Below are positions 22,338 through 33,539 of a DNA stretch of 64,000 nt, one piece after another. The position numbers were made by a program, and so were the translations under genes. This DNA is from Harmonia axyridis. Lineage: Eukaryota; Arthropoda; Insecta; Coleoptera; Coccinellidae. The notes under the pieces are model-generated. The model saw nothing but the letters and a program-made list of their open reading frames with translations. It ran no database searches and was not told where the DNA came from. The stretch spans positions 5,954,501-6,018,500 of the forward strand of contig NC_059501.1 of the NCBI RefSeq assembly GCF_914767665.1, written 5' to 3'. The stretch's first letter is position 1. Each line of letters starts with the position of its first letter.

Positions 22338-24265
22338 CAGGGTGTTCCTCAATTGGAAGTAGAAACTGAAAAGACCGATTCCTAGGATTGTTTTAAGAAA
22401 AAATATTCCCTTTTACATGGTTCCATAAATGCTTTGGTTTCGAGATACAAGGTGTTAAAATTTTTCATCATACACAGGTATTCCAATTTGAAGTTTTCCT
22501 GCAAACCTACAGTGTGATATTTTCCCCTGGAACAGTGCAGGATTATTTCTTTCCTCCAGAATTTTTTTTATGATGGTCCTTGGTAGTTTAGAAAAATGCA
22601 GAAAGAATCTTTGGTCCAGTAGGTAGTACACTTTCCGGTTTCTTGTAGTTTTGTCGTATCTTTATTTTTATTTCATTTTATTTAAGATAAATAGGAATAC
22701 AAACAGGTAAACCCCAATACAGCATTCACAGTTTGACAATTAATATATCATACAAGATATTGAAATAATGAAAACAACATCTTCTAACGATTTCGAGAAA
22801 AAATGTCAAACAACTCTCTAGTAATCCTCAGGAAAATACAAATTATTATAAAAATCCAGTTAGTGATCATTAAACTAATTGTAAGTTTCGGTACTTCTTC
22901 ACTCAATCTTCCCAATCTATTGCGAAGATTAAGAACTTTTCGATAAACTGATATAATAAAAAAAAGGGCTACAAGAAACACTGTACACCTCGAAAACAAA
23001 GCATGTTTAACAGGCCAATTTAAAAGTCCCCGGTCTACCATAGTAAAACACATTTTTTGGCGAAATTCGATTTTATTATTCAACATAGTTGCCTTCGAGG
23101 GCGATACAGCGATTATAGCGATCTTCCAAATTTTCGATACCATTTTTGAAGTACGATTAGTCTTTCGGCGATTACTTCTTCATTAGCGCTAAATTCCTTT
23201 CCAGCGAGCATTCTTTTGAGCATTTATGAGGACAGGAAAAAGTCGCTTGGGGTCAGATCTGGGGAATACGGTGGATGCAGAAGCAATCCGAAGCCCAATT
23301 CATGCAATTTTGCCATTGTTTTCATTGATTTGTGACACGGCGCATGGAGCTGTTTTTTGACGATTCCATCCATTTAACGATCCGGTAACGCTACATAATA
23401 ATCGCTGTTGATAGTTTGACCCTTTTGGAGGTAATCAATGAATATTATACTTGCGCATCCCAGAATGCTGATGCCATAACCTTGCCAGCTAACTGTTGTG
23501 TTTTTCCTCGCTTTGGATTCGTTGCATCATGTGCAGTCCACTCAGCTGACTGTCGATGTTTCATCCATTGTAACATATCGACGCAAAAATTCAGGTTTAT
23601 TGCACTTAAACATCTTCAAACACTTCTCAGAATCATTAACACATTGTAGCTTTTGATCGATTGTGCACACAGCTCTATTATGTGCAAATATTCGTGAATA
23701 ATATGATGTACACGTTCAGATGATATCTTCACAATGTCTGCTATCTCGATCAACTTCACTTTACGGTCATTCAAAATTATTTTGTGAACTTTTTTGATTT
23801 TTTGTCGGTGACAGCCCCTTCTGGGCGTCCAATTCGTTCGCCGTCTTCGGTGCTCATTTTACCACTTTTAAACTTAGCATACCAATCAATGATGGTTGAT
23901 TTTCCTAATACATACCCCGGAAACTCTTCATCAAGCCAAGATTTTGCTTCAACTGTATGTTTTCCCTTCAAAAAGCAATATCAGCACAAGAAATTTTTTT
24001 TCCTTTTTTTTTCCTTTTTTTTTCAAATAACAAAAATAGCTACACTCATAACGCAATATCTCACAAAGTAATGGTCGGACTGCTGTCAAATTTTGACACG
24101 TATCGTTTGAAGGTTGGTACTAACTAAAAATCATATGGATTTAATACTAGCATCGCCATCTGTGCATCAGACCGGGGACTTTTCAATTGGCCTAATGTAG
24201 GACTCAAAATTGTCCAATAAGGAATCTCTCATTTTAATTCGAACCTCCAATTCAGGAACACCCTG
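22338..24265. mobile_element. TIR element with CAGGGTGTTCC ends, host of a nested mariner
   Basis: The left end CAGGGTGTTCCTCAATTGGA (after TA) and the inverse of the right end, CAGGGTGTTCCTGAATTGGA, agree at 19 of 20 positions. Without the nested mariner the element is about 750 bp and has no transposase frame. The right flank is CA instead of TA. Elements with CAGGG ends also occur at 41.49 and 44.90 kb, and one such end at 30.97 kb. Confidence 0.7.
23013..24192 (-). mobile_element. mariner element (Himar/irritans-like), decayed, nested
   Basis: The TIRs begin GGCCAATT and contain AGTCCCCGGTCT on both sides; the latter is the hallmark of irritans-type mariners such as Himar1. The minus-strand frame 23777-23971 encodes the N-terminal DNA-binding part (WLDEEFPGYVLGKSTIIDWY, GRPEGAVTDKK). 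Downstream pieces include LIEIADIVKISSERVHHIIH, a MKHRQSAEWTAHDA stretch, APCHKSMKTMAKLHELGF and HPPYSPDLTPSDFF, whose last Asp is the third catalytic residue. Many frameshifts. At 1180 bp it is slightly shorter than the usual 1.3 kb. Confidence 0.85.
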
Positions 24266-25202
24266 CACACTGTGAGAAATCCTGATGTATAAAACCTCAA
24301 TTCCGTGGTGCTGTACCCATTCCAGCACTAATTTATTTATACCTTAGGTTTGCAATAGTTGTTGAATTGGACAATAATTGTTAACGAGTGTATTTAAGGA
24401 GATACATAAAGAGCTTTTCATTAAAAATAAATTGAAATTTACTGGCTGAGTTTAAAATTATTTTCATGTACCAGTAGAAGTATACTGCGAAAGCCTACTG
24501 AATTGATTTCCGTTTAATCGAAGTAATTCGAATTGCTCGAATTCCTGTGAATTTAATCCTTGACTCAATAAAATAAAATCTACTACGGAATGCGAAATAA
24601 TCGAATCTAATAACACAAATTTATGTTTATCATTAATTCAAGTAATTATAAGGTGACAGTATCAACAATATGTATATTGATATCTGTGAGAACAAATTGA
24701 AATCGACAATATAAGCACACAAAAATTAACTATACCGTTTATATAGGACGGAAATTCCACTGTTGAAAGGTTTATAGATGAAAAAACTACAGTTATTGCC
24801 AATTGAAAGATTATTGCTTCACGTGTCATGTTCCATTCATAGGTAACCTTACAGTTTTTTCTATATAATCAGGATTTAAAATAATAAACTGGTTTAGAGC
24901 AAAAATCTGCACTGCACTAGGAGAACTGTACCACAAGATCCTGGTTTCTAGGACAAAGGTAGAAAGAGAAAGACAATCACTTCCTATATACTCTCAGAAA
25001 TTTCGATAATGCTAAATAATATAGAATAGAGTATTCCTCATGCATAATGATTTCTTATAATAGAAATGTTCAATTTGTAAAAGAGAATAATAAAAAATAA
25101 AATTTCAGAAAAGCCATTACCGAACATTTTTCGCTCTGACTCGAGACCTATGTCTAGTCCCGAACTAACGAAAGAAATTTTGAAGTTACTTTTTCAATGA
25201 TA
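24266..25202. other. AT-rich spacer, nothing recognised
   Basis: No gene, RNA or transposon end is visible. Confidence 0.5.
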
Positions 25203-25340
25203 CATAGGCGTACAACTGTGCTTTCGACATTCTTTTCCGAAATTCGATAACTTATTGTGAAATACTGGTCATACATGTATGATTCGAAATATTGTCCATC
25301 GCTGACCACTACTTTCTCCCTTCTTCCGGGCAGCATTTTT
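25203..25340 (-). mobile_element. mariner 3' end fragment (same family as 39.0 and 50.0 kb)
   Basis: The frame 25154-25336 (-) begins LPGRREKVVVSDGQYFESYM, the C-terminus of DD34D mariners, and ends in a TACATAGGCGTACAACT terminus that also occurs at 50.02 kb. Only the last 30 or so codons and the terminal repeat remain. Confidence 0.75.
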
Positions 25341-25384
25341 CCGTTTCCTATGTGGCTAGCGCAACCAGTTGCTCTAATCCATTA

Positions 25385-26368
25385 GGGAAATTTTCGACAA
25401 AGAATTTTTCAGGTGAGATCGAAATTTGGCTAATCAGATATCGTCAATTCTAGCAATTCTTCGTAGAACTCACGGTTCTGAAGAAATTTGAACTCGAAAT
25501 TTGGGAAAAAATGAATTTCCCCCCAAAAATCGTTATATGTCCAGAATTATTCGTCACAGACTCCTCAAATAAAAACGTTTTTCAAACATCAAGTTCCGAT
25601 TCAAGGGCGTAGCTTACGTACAGGAAAAGTTGCAGCCTCGGGAATATTATCAATTTTTTTTTTTCGAAAATTTCAGATTTTTAACTATAATTTCTGAAGT
25701 TATGCACTGATTGCTCAAATGGAAGCTTTTTCGTGATCTACATAGTCGAATCAATCAATGAAAAGATACAATTTTCCCATGAGGGAATTCTTTTTTTTAA
25801 TTTTCTAAGGGTTATTTATGGAAAATTTTACGAAAATTTTTCGACAAAAAATTCTTCAAGTGAGATCAAAATTCGGCTAATCAGAGATCGTCAATTCTGG
25901 CATTGCTCACGGTTTTGAGGAAATTTGAACTCGAAATCTGGGAAGAAATTGAATTTTCCTCCAAAAATCGTTATATCTCCTGAATTATTCGTCACAGACC
26001 TCTCAAATAAAAACGTTTTTCAAACTTCAAGTTCCGCTCTGAAAAAAAAGTGGCAGCTTCAGGAAAATTATCAACTTTTTCTTCGAAAATTTCAGATTTT
26101 TGCCTATAATTTATGAAATAATGTACTGATTGCCCAACAGCAAGCATTTTCGTAATCTACATAGAGCTCACGGTTTTGAGGAAATTTGAAGTCGAAATAT
26201 TTGAAAAAATTGAATTTCTCTCCAAAAACTGTTATATCTCCTGAATTATTCGTCACAGACCCTCAAATGAAAACGTTTTTCATTCATCAAGTTCCGATCC
26301 AACACATACTGAGGTTTCAATGGCGTAGCTCTCGTCTCGGAAAAGTTGCAGCCTCGGGAATCTTATCA
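25385..26368 (+). repeat. Three nested direct repeats
   Basis: The block with CGTTATAT(C/G)TCC, GAATTATTCGTCACAGAC and AAACGTTTTTCA recurs at about 25530-25590, 25968-26030 and 26230-26285. Each copy is followed by AAGTTCCG and a TGCAGCCTCGGG or GCAGCTTCAGG block. Spacing is unequal (438 and 261 bp), so this looks like successive partial duplications, not a satellite. No coding frame is conserved among them. Confidence 0.7.
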
Positions 26369-26375
26369 GTTAGAG

Positions 26376-26455
26376 GGATTAATTAAATCAATGAAAAAGT
26401 GCATTGTATCAATGAAACCAAGTAGATCATTCTCATTTTCTAAAACAATGAACAA
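26376..26455 (+). repeat. Short core repeat shared with family D
   Basis: AGTGCATTGTATCAATGAAA followed by CCAAGTAGATCATTCTCATT matches the core at 31.48 kb and the inverse at 11.33 kb. Confidence 0.5.
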
Positions 26456-26509
26456 TTTTTTTTGAGTGAATCAAAATAATTTTTCACGAAGAAATATTTT
26501 TCTCAACGA

Positions 26510-27290
26510 CGCCGACGTCCAGTAATAATTTGAATTATATAAAAATCAATAATAAACATCCCCCACCTGCCCCCAATACTCAAGACATCCACCCCCGATT
26601 ACCGTTATGTATCCAAGGACACATAACTCCAAACGACCCCACCGGAATCAAGTAGGACAATTTTCCCGGAACTCCGGTGGAAAATCGGAAAACTTAGACG
26701 GCGCGACCAATTTTCCGGGAGAAAATTAGGTTTTGTCGCCTCGACTCGACAAACCCACGTCTGTTTGCAGACGTAATGGGCGACTCCGAAAGGGGGGGGG
26801 GCACGTGTTCAAACATTTCCCGTTCTCTGATTAAACAAAGGGAAAACGGCCAATCGACCCGCCGGAAAAGCGGAAAATCCCCGCGGAAATTATACCCGCG
26901 GCCACCGACGCTCCATACGGGGCAGATCGACGCTCGGATAGCGCCTTTTCATTTTTGCCATATTGCGCCAAGCCGGGGGATTAAATCACGTTCGGCGGGC
27001 GCGGGGACGCCCGCCGCGGGTTCATTTCCGCGAACGAGCGGCTTCCGGTGCGACTCCGGTAATCTGGATTCATCGCTCCGGGTACGGGAAATTCGGATAT
27101 GAGAGACGGCGATGCGAGATCTCATCTGCCTGGAGATGGGTAGGAGGCAAATTACCCCGGATGAGGGGGTTCAAGGAGGGCGGGTTTGGCGGTTTCTGGG
27201 GGTTTGGAGGTAGACAGACGAGATCAGGTATGTCTTGGAGGTAATCTGCGACGGTAACTAGGGAGGTTAAGGGTGGAGAGTCGCGAATGT
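26510..27290. other. GC-rich island 8 with a GGAAAAT motif cluster
   Basis: A large GC-rich island. Between 26640 and 26900 it holds TTTTCCCGGAACTCCGG, GTGGAAAATCGGAAAAC, AATTTTCCGGGAG and GCGGAAAATCCCCGCGG. The same word type clusters in the island at 42.5-43.2 kb. Open frames are Gly/Arg-rich and overlap on the same strand, which argues against coding. Likely a regulatory or conserved non-coding element. Confidence 0.35.
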
Positions 27291-27394
27291 TATAAAGCCA
27301 ATTAAGTAAGCGAGTAGAGAATCGTTGTAAAGATTCATGTGGCTTATCGAGTCACATAAATGACCAAACGAGTATATAACATGCCCTACAAATC

Positions 27395-28260
27395 AAGAAA
27401 AGAATTGTTATAGAGTCAACTTAATTACTGAGTAGAGAGTCAAATATAAAGAATCATGCTTCACTCATCAAGCTGACTAGCATAATATGATCCTTACATC
27501 TCAAATTATTAACGTTTTAGGATCAATCAATATATTTTATGAAGAACATCCATCACGAATCTAAAACAAGAATAATTATAGAGTCAATTTAATTACTCAG
27601 TAGAAAGGAAATATAAAGAATCGTGCTCGACTGTTCTAACATCTGATTCATAAATCTGAAATGATTAATGTTTAAGAATCAATTAACATATTCTATATGA
27701 AGAATATGCATCACAAATTGAAACTAGAGTAGTTATATAGAGTCAACTTAATTACTGAGTAGAGAGTCAAATATAAAGAATCATGCTTGACTGATCAAAC
27801 AGAAGTTATAAAGAATCTCAATCATTATTTTTTTAGAATCAATTCAGATGTTTAATGAAGAACATGCATTACAAACCAAAAAAATAATTGTTATTGAGTC
27901 AATTTAATTATTAAGTAGCGAGTCAAATAAAAAAATTATCAAGCTTGACTGAACAGGTAGAATAGATAAGCATCTAATTCGTTAACGTTTTAGAATTTGT
28001 TATAGGATTGTTATAGAGTAAATTTCATTATCGAGTACACAGTCCAATTCAAAGAATCATGCTTGACTGATCAAGCAGAATATATAAAACATCTGATCCA
28101 TACTTCTTCAATCATTATCGTTTTAGAAGTTGTTATAGAGTCAATTCGATTATTGTGCATGCAGTTAAATTCGGATATTTCATGAAAAAAGGAGTCTAAA
28201 TAAATACTATAGTCTTTATAGAGTCAAATTTTTCACAGATTGCCTTGACGAGTGTAAAAA
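27395..28260 (+). repeat. Degenerate tandem repeat array, unit about 120-170 bp
   Basis: The phrase TTATAGAGTCAA (with variants) begins at about 27408, 27577, 27737, 27891, 28011 and 28133. It is followed each time by TAATTAC(T/C)(G/C)AGTAGA and, in most units, by AAAGAATCATGCTTGACTGA. Spacings are 169, 160, 154, 120 and 122 bp. Isolated TATAGAGTCAA words continue at about 28738 and 28892, so the array fades to the right. A minisatellite-like array without coding function. Confidence 0.8.
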
Positions 28261-29490
28261 TTGTATTAAATAGAATAACCATGGATTGATCGATTTTAAA
28301 TGAAATATATGCATAAATAGCACTTTTACACATAATAACAATATTGTTATTTAGTTTTTTGATTCAATGACGATTCTTTTGATAAATGCCCCAATTATTA
28401 TAGACCTATTGAGTCAATTCAACCGATTCTCTGAAAATGTCTTCAGAATAGAATAGAAATTGAGCAGGAAATACCTGTATTGGAATTTTCACGGTATACT
28501 AAAAACTAGTTCGAATATTCTCATCTGATTCCATGACAATAAGAAGGAAGTTGAAATATTAATTCTAACTATTACAAGGATCGTTGAATAAACTTCGAAA
28601 AAGGCATAAATTCATTTTATTGAGAAAATATGAATAATTTTAGAGCAAACTCGTAAGTGATAATAAATCATAAATAAGTAAATAATAGCTTTATATTAGC
28701 GAGTGAAAATTCACATATAAGAGAGTGATATGAATCATTATAGAGTCAATGAAATTACTGAACGAAGAAGTGTTATGAAATAAGTTCGTGTGAATTTTAT
28801 AGTGAAAATTAGAATCATTAGAGAGTGAATGCATTCGGAAAATGGAAAGATAATCGTAAAAATGTACATTTTATGGGAGCAAGATAAAACTTTATAGAGT
28901 CAATTTTACTGCTGTTTGGATAGGAAACACTTGAATGTGGATACATTGCGCTTCACATGAATTGTTCGAGCACTTAATATTATACTTCACATTTGCAAAT
29001 TGTTATATACTCGAAGAGTCAATTGAACATTAGGCTCCTAATGCACCAGTATATATGTATAATAATGCTATAGGTGGAGATTCAATAAAAATTTAGAGAA
29101 TCATTCAAAAGAAAGATGCAATAGTTTCTTTCGTGTATAATACTCTATCGTCTGTTTTGAGCTTACCAGTGAGCTTATAGCTGGAGTCCTGTGTTTACTT
29201 GGTTTGGAGTTAGGAACCTGATAGTGAAAGGACGAAAGGACCATCGTTAATTTCGTAATCGACCTTCATTCGACACACAAGAAACACCTATTACGTAACA
29301 TCCCGAAACCTTGAGAAACAATACGCACAAGATTCACCTTTAAAGGTGCATTAATGCGAATCACAAAAACACTAACTCTTCGACGGACCTTGGTTGTCAA
29401 CCCTTGGACAAGAACTAACCCTGGACTGCGGTTTGGCGAAGAAGATCCAACCTGGTAATTTTTTAGGAATTTCACTTTCTACTTACCTGT
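28261..29490. other. AT-rich spacer with faded satellite words
   Basis: Scattered GAGTCAA words from the tandem array persist to about 29020. A minus-strand frame at 29266-29475 (69 codons) follows a donor-like CAGGTAAGT on the minus strand near 29490, but no matching acceptor or known protein was found. Confidence 0.4.
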
Positions 29491-29499
29491 CGTCTAGGA

Positions 29500-29840
29500 C
29501 CTGTAATTGTTTACCTTGGATAAATTTCCCTTTCTAAGGTCATCTCGGTCGTATTGCGTAAGGGCGACACAAAAGGGTTGTATTCGCTTTTATGACGCTC
29601 TTAATGACCGTGTCCCATGAAATGTGACGGTTCGAAGGGATTGTTTGACACCCAAACGTGGGTGGATGGTCTCGAGATTTTTTTTTTAGTTTTGGCGCGG
29701 GTATTTTTGACGACGGTTGATTTTGGTTAATTTTGGTGGATTTTATGGAACGGTTGGTGCGAGTTGTTTGAAGTGTAAGGTTTGTTTTTGTGTTAAGTTT
29801 TGAGTTTTAGTTGCGTGGTGTCGCGTTCACTGAAGGTAGG
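29500..29840. other. Moderately GC-rich island 9
   Basis: Contains CGGTCGTATTGCG, TTTTATGACGCTC and CATGAAATGTGACGG. No protein is recognisable. It belongs to the island series by composition, but its borders are vague. Confidence 0.25.
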
Positions 29841-30099
29841 GTAATTTTTCAGGTTTTTTTTAATAAATTCCTAATGTTGGTTGCTTGAAGGGCTCCTCAA
29901 CATAAAAAATTGTTGACTCATGCAATAGTAGTTGCTGAAAATTATCTTAAATAATGTTAAATTGTCCTACCGTAACTTTTGGAAGTATGTCCTATCAGAA
30001 CAAACAAAAAGTTCCATTGGAAAAAATGAATATTTCAAAGCTTTCAGATGGAACCAATAATTTATTAGGAAATTTATCGAAAGATGACAAAGACAAAAT

Positions 30100-30460
30100 C
30101 AATTAGGTGTTGACAGAAACCGAAATCCCATCAAATTTGTATGAAGAAATCAAAAGGTCGCAAAGTGATAGTTTCAGGCGTTCTGGAGGAATTGCCGAAA
30201 AAAGATATTCTTCAATTGTGTCTTCTTTCGGCCATAACTCCAGAACGCCTGAAGCTATCGCTTTCCGACCTTTTGGTTTTTTCATACAAATTTGATGGGA
30301 TTTCTGTTTCTGTCAGCACCTAAAGACACAATTTGGTTTTTCGCAGTGCATCAGTTGAAGAATATCTTCTTTCGGCCATAACTCCAGAACGCCTGAAACT
30401 ATCGCTTTACGACCTCCAGGTTTTTTCATGCAAATTTGATAGAACTTCTGTTTCTGTTAA
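30100..30460. repeat. Palindrome with mirror-image frames and a third arm
   Basis: About 95-bp arms (30107-30200 and 30226-30321) are inverse copies, so both strands are open and encode nearly the same 60-residue peptide (SGVLEELPKKDI, ITPERLKLSLSDLLVFSYKF, DGISVSV). A third copy of the right arm follows directly at 30360-30460, in the frame 30333-30521. The peptide is unknown. The identity on both strands follows from the inverted repeat and is not evidence of a gene. Confidence 0.75.
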
Positions 30461-30976
30461 GAAAATCCTATCATTACATTTGAAATTTCGGAGTAAAATG
30501 AACAAAACAATGAACTTCTGACTTAGCGCCCCCTATCGAAACCAGCAAAAACAAATATATCATGAGTATATTATGTCCTCAATCAACAAGATATTTTCTT
30601 CCAGACGAGATATAATTTGCTCAAAAATGTTGAGCCAAACTGAACTTACAGGCATTTCAATCAGTCAGATTTCTCCCTTTCACCTACCCTTATTTGATGT
30701 CGTAAAATCGAAAGTGACAATTCAAAAAGATAGAGAATTTTCCAAGGATTATCGTGATGATATTTTTTCTTCAACTTCATATGAAACATTTTCGAGTAAA
30801 ATTCATTTTTCTACTCGACGATAGCTATTACGCCCCCTAGCGGTAGAGGTATGAACTTCAAAATAATTTCCAGTGTGTTCTCTTGTACACTTTAGTGGTA
30901 AAATTTTTTACCGCAAGTCTCTACGATGAGTGGATCCTGAGATATAGCCGCTTACCTCGCTTATATGCCCACCCTG
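30461..30976. mobile_element. Right part of a CAGGG-end element
   Basis: Ends in CACCCTG followed by TA at 30977-30978, as in the other CAGGG-end elements. The words TAGCGCCCCCTATCG and TACGCCCCCTAGCGG, 300 bp apart, are related. The left end could not be located; the palindrome at 30.1 kb may belong to the same element. The frame 30573-30824 is not recognisable. Confidence 0.4.
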
Positions 30977-30999
30977 TACATGAATTTAATGAAAAAGTT

Positions 31000-31250
31000 G
31001 ATTGTATTGATGAATTCACTCATCAGTTTTGAACCGATGAACAAAAACAATGATATAATGAAGAGTCGTTCAACATATTGATCATATCAAGGAATAACGT
31101 CCATTAAACCAATGAAATGTTCATTATTACAATGTTCGGTTCATTATTCATTATTTATTCATTATTTAGTTGCACTTTCTATCAAAAATGTATTAGTGTT
31201 CACTAAAATTGTGACGAGTAGGGAATGAACGAATAATTTAAAAATATATC
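31000..31250 (-). repeat. AT-rich dispersed repeat, family C (copy 3)
   Basis: Shares CCAATGAAATGTTCATTATT and ACAATG-rich words with 20700-20760. It is diverged. Confidence 0.5.
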
Positions 31251-31469
31251 AGTGCTTTGTACAAAGTTCATTTAATCATTAATTTTTTCGCGAAAAACGA
31301 AAAGTTTTTATTTTAATTTTTTATTCACAAACTAAAAATATTCAATTTCTTTCATTTTGATTATAGGAAATTATATTAAAATCCCATAAAAAGAAGTTGA
31401 TCTGTGAGAATAAATATCTCTAATTTCGTATTGAACTGAACAACCACGTGATGGTGTTCCCTCTTGAGG

Positions 31470-31560
31470 AATGAAAATTTTATTGTATTGATGAAACATT
31501 GCATTTTATCAATGAAATCAAGTTGACGATTGCTATTCTTCAATACCGTCAATGCTAGAA
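31470..31560 (+). repeat. Short core repeat shared with family D
   Basis: TTGTATTGATGAAACATTGC, ATCAATGAAATCAAGTTGA and TTGCTATTCTTCAATACC match the cores at 21.77 and 26.38 kb and the inverse at 11.33 kb. Confidence 0.55.
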
Positions 31561-31589
31561 ACAATAAAAAGATTAAGATACAAAAATTC

Positions 31590-32060
31590 CCCAAACGTCC
31601 CCATGCGTCCACATCATAGGGAACATCCTTATCATCTCCTTTTCGAGCGAGATAAACGCGACACACATTCCGACGCGTTGTCTTGCCCCTTCTATACACA
31701 GCGTTTTTCGGAAACTTCTCCATACGTTCCTTCCTCAGTGGGTCATGACGACATAACACATAATGTTACGATCTCGTAAAACATTATTTTATGACCGAAC
31801 GACGTCACGAGGTCGTTAACTGCCGTTTTGTGGTCGCCAAGGTCGTTCCTTGACACTGAAATTGTTTAATGTGCCATAAAACCGCGTCTTTTCCGATTTG
31901 CATCCTTTTCCGCCCCCTCACGTCTTGTTTACGCCGCCGGATCGATCGGGAGCGGTGAGTTTTAATCGTTCTTTTACGGCCGTGCGTGAAACTGACGTTT
32001 CGCGCATGGTGTACTTGAATTTTTGTTTTATTTCGTTACCGCGATCAAGATGGACTAATT
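31590..32060. other. GC-rich island 10 with TTTATGAC and nuclear-receptor-like words
   Basis: Contains TTATTTTATGACC, GACGTCACGAGGTCG and CCAAGGTCG (near 31837), which fits the FTZ-F1/ERR extended half-site. No protein is recognisable. A candidate regulatory module, inferred from motif content only. Confidence 0.3.
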
Positions 32061-32120
32061 ACCTTCTAACGTGAATTTTCGTTGTAGAAGGAGCTTTTAT
32101 TTTGTGTTATTTCTGAACTA

Positions 32121-33336
32121 GGGTAAATGCACTGGTTCTCGACCAGTTAACAGAAACATTTCGAGCACGACTTTTTCACACATAAACTTATCAAATTTTA
32201 ATGGTGTTGGTGTTCATCGATTCTTTGGCGAGTTTTAAATGATTTTTCATATAATTTTAAGTGTTCTTTTCGAATTTAACTTTTGAAATGTGAAAACATA
32301 TAGAAAATCTCAATAACTTCCGGTTCACGACCACGCCGCTGAGTTCTCGACCATTTTTGTGTTAGTTTTCGACCACTATTAATAGTGGCCGCCTCGGTGG
32401 CCGCTTCACTTAAAATTTTATTCAGAACTTCAGAGCGAGATGAGTGATTAGTATGTACTTACTTTCGTACCGTACCATCGTCATCACTACCTATCACTCA
32501 AATGGGTTTCAGATGAGGTAATCAAGTAAGAAACACTCGGAACGTAAATAAAATTATTTTGCAAAAGTTTCCACTTTCTATAAATATTCCAAAATAGCAA
32601 CTGATACAACATGATTTGGTTATTTTGCACTTAATATCTATTAATGAGTAATGAGTAAACAAAATATAAAACACCGACCACCAGTGGTCGAGAATTAAGT
32701 ACAATCAAATTGATTCTCGACCGCGAATAAATAAAGGGTAGAAATAAGTGTTTCAACGTTAATTCGGTGGTCGCAAACTAATATTCAGAAAGTAGATATA
32801 TAAATGAATCAGGGTATCTAAAAAAAAACGAAAATGATCCAACAAAAATATAGCGGTTGAAATAAACAATTATTGAAGTAACATATTGGTTCTCGACCAG
32901 TTTGGTCGAGAAATAGAAGATTTTCCAATACCAGTTCGCGACCGCCGAATATTGAACAAAAAAATATACATTTATTTTCTTCTTGATTGAAATACACTCA
33001 AAAATATATCTTATAGTTGATATGGAACAAAATATACACACATAATTCATTTAAAATAAGAAATAATTAGTATTTTCTGGTCATATATCACAAAGCACTT
33101 TTCTAAGAGAGGACGCGAAAGAACCCTTTTCTATGATAGACGATTATAAACTAATTTTTAACGCGAAAACTTTGACCTATACCACTACTATGCAAACTAT
33201 CTTGGAAGGGTAGAATGGTCGAGAACACGTACCGCGAAAATATTTTGCACTACATGATATATTTTTATTATTATTTTATCTCAAATCACGGAATGGTCGA
33301 GAACCAGTGCCGGTCGGCTAACCAGTGCATTTACCC
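32121..33336. mobile_element. TA-flanked TIR element with dispersed TTCTCGACCA motifs
   Basis: The perfect 17-bp TIRs GGGTAAATGCACTGGTT begin at 32121 and end at 33336. Both flanks are TA (32119-32120, 33337-33338), so the element is a clean 1216-bp insertion. Inside, at least eleven copies of a (G/T)GTTCTCGACCA-type word occur in both orientations, at about 32135, 32322, 32343, 32365, 32685, 32713, 32767, 32888, 32903, 32932, 33215 and 33294. No transposase frame is present; the longest are 60- and 90-codon minus-strand frames rich in Ile and Phe. A non-autonomous DNA transposon whose superfamily I cannot name. Confidence 0.85.
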
Positions 33337-33539
33337 TATATAGGTGTCGAAGAGCAAGATATGACATCTATACAAGTGAAAATACGTGTTCGATAAACCT
33401 CAGTCTACTTTACCTACGTATACGTACAATTCATGGAAACACCAACATTTCAAGGATTCAAGGTCATCTACAAGATGAATTTCACGTGACTAAATATTAA
33501 AATTTTTATTTTATCTCTGTTCGACTTTGTTACGGCAAA

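Noticed and set aside
25340..25390. tRNA-like string GCTAGCGCAACCAGTTGCTC
   Set aside because: No T arm with GGTTCGA and no cloverleaf could be built around it.
27395..28260. CRISPR-like regular spacing
   Set aside because: Units are about 120-170 bp, degenerate and in eukaryotic transposon-rich DNA; there are no short identical repeats with unique spacers.
29266..29475. 69-codon minus-strand frame downstream of a CAGGTAAGT donor-like site
   Set aside because: The frame crosses the putative donor and no supporting acceptor was found; the peptide is not recognisable.
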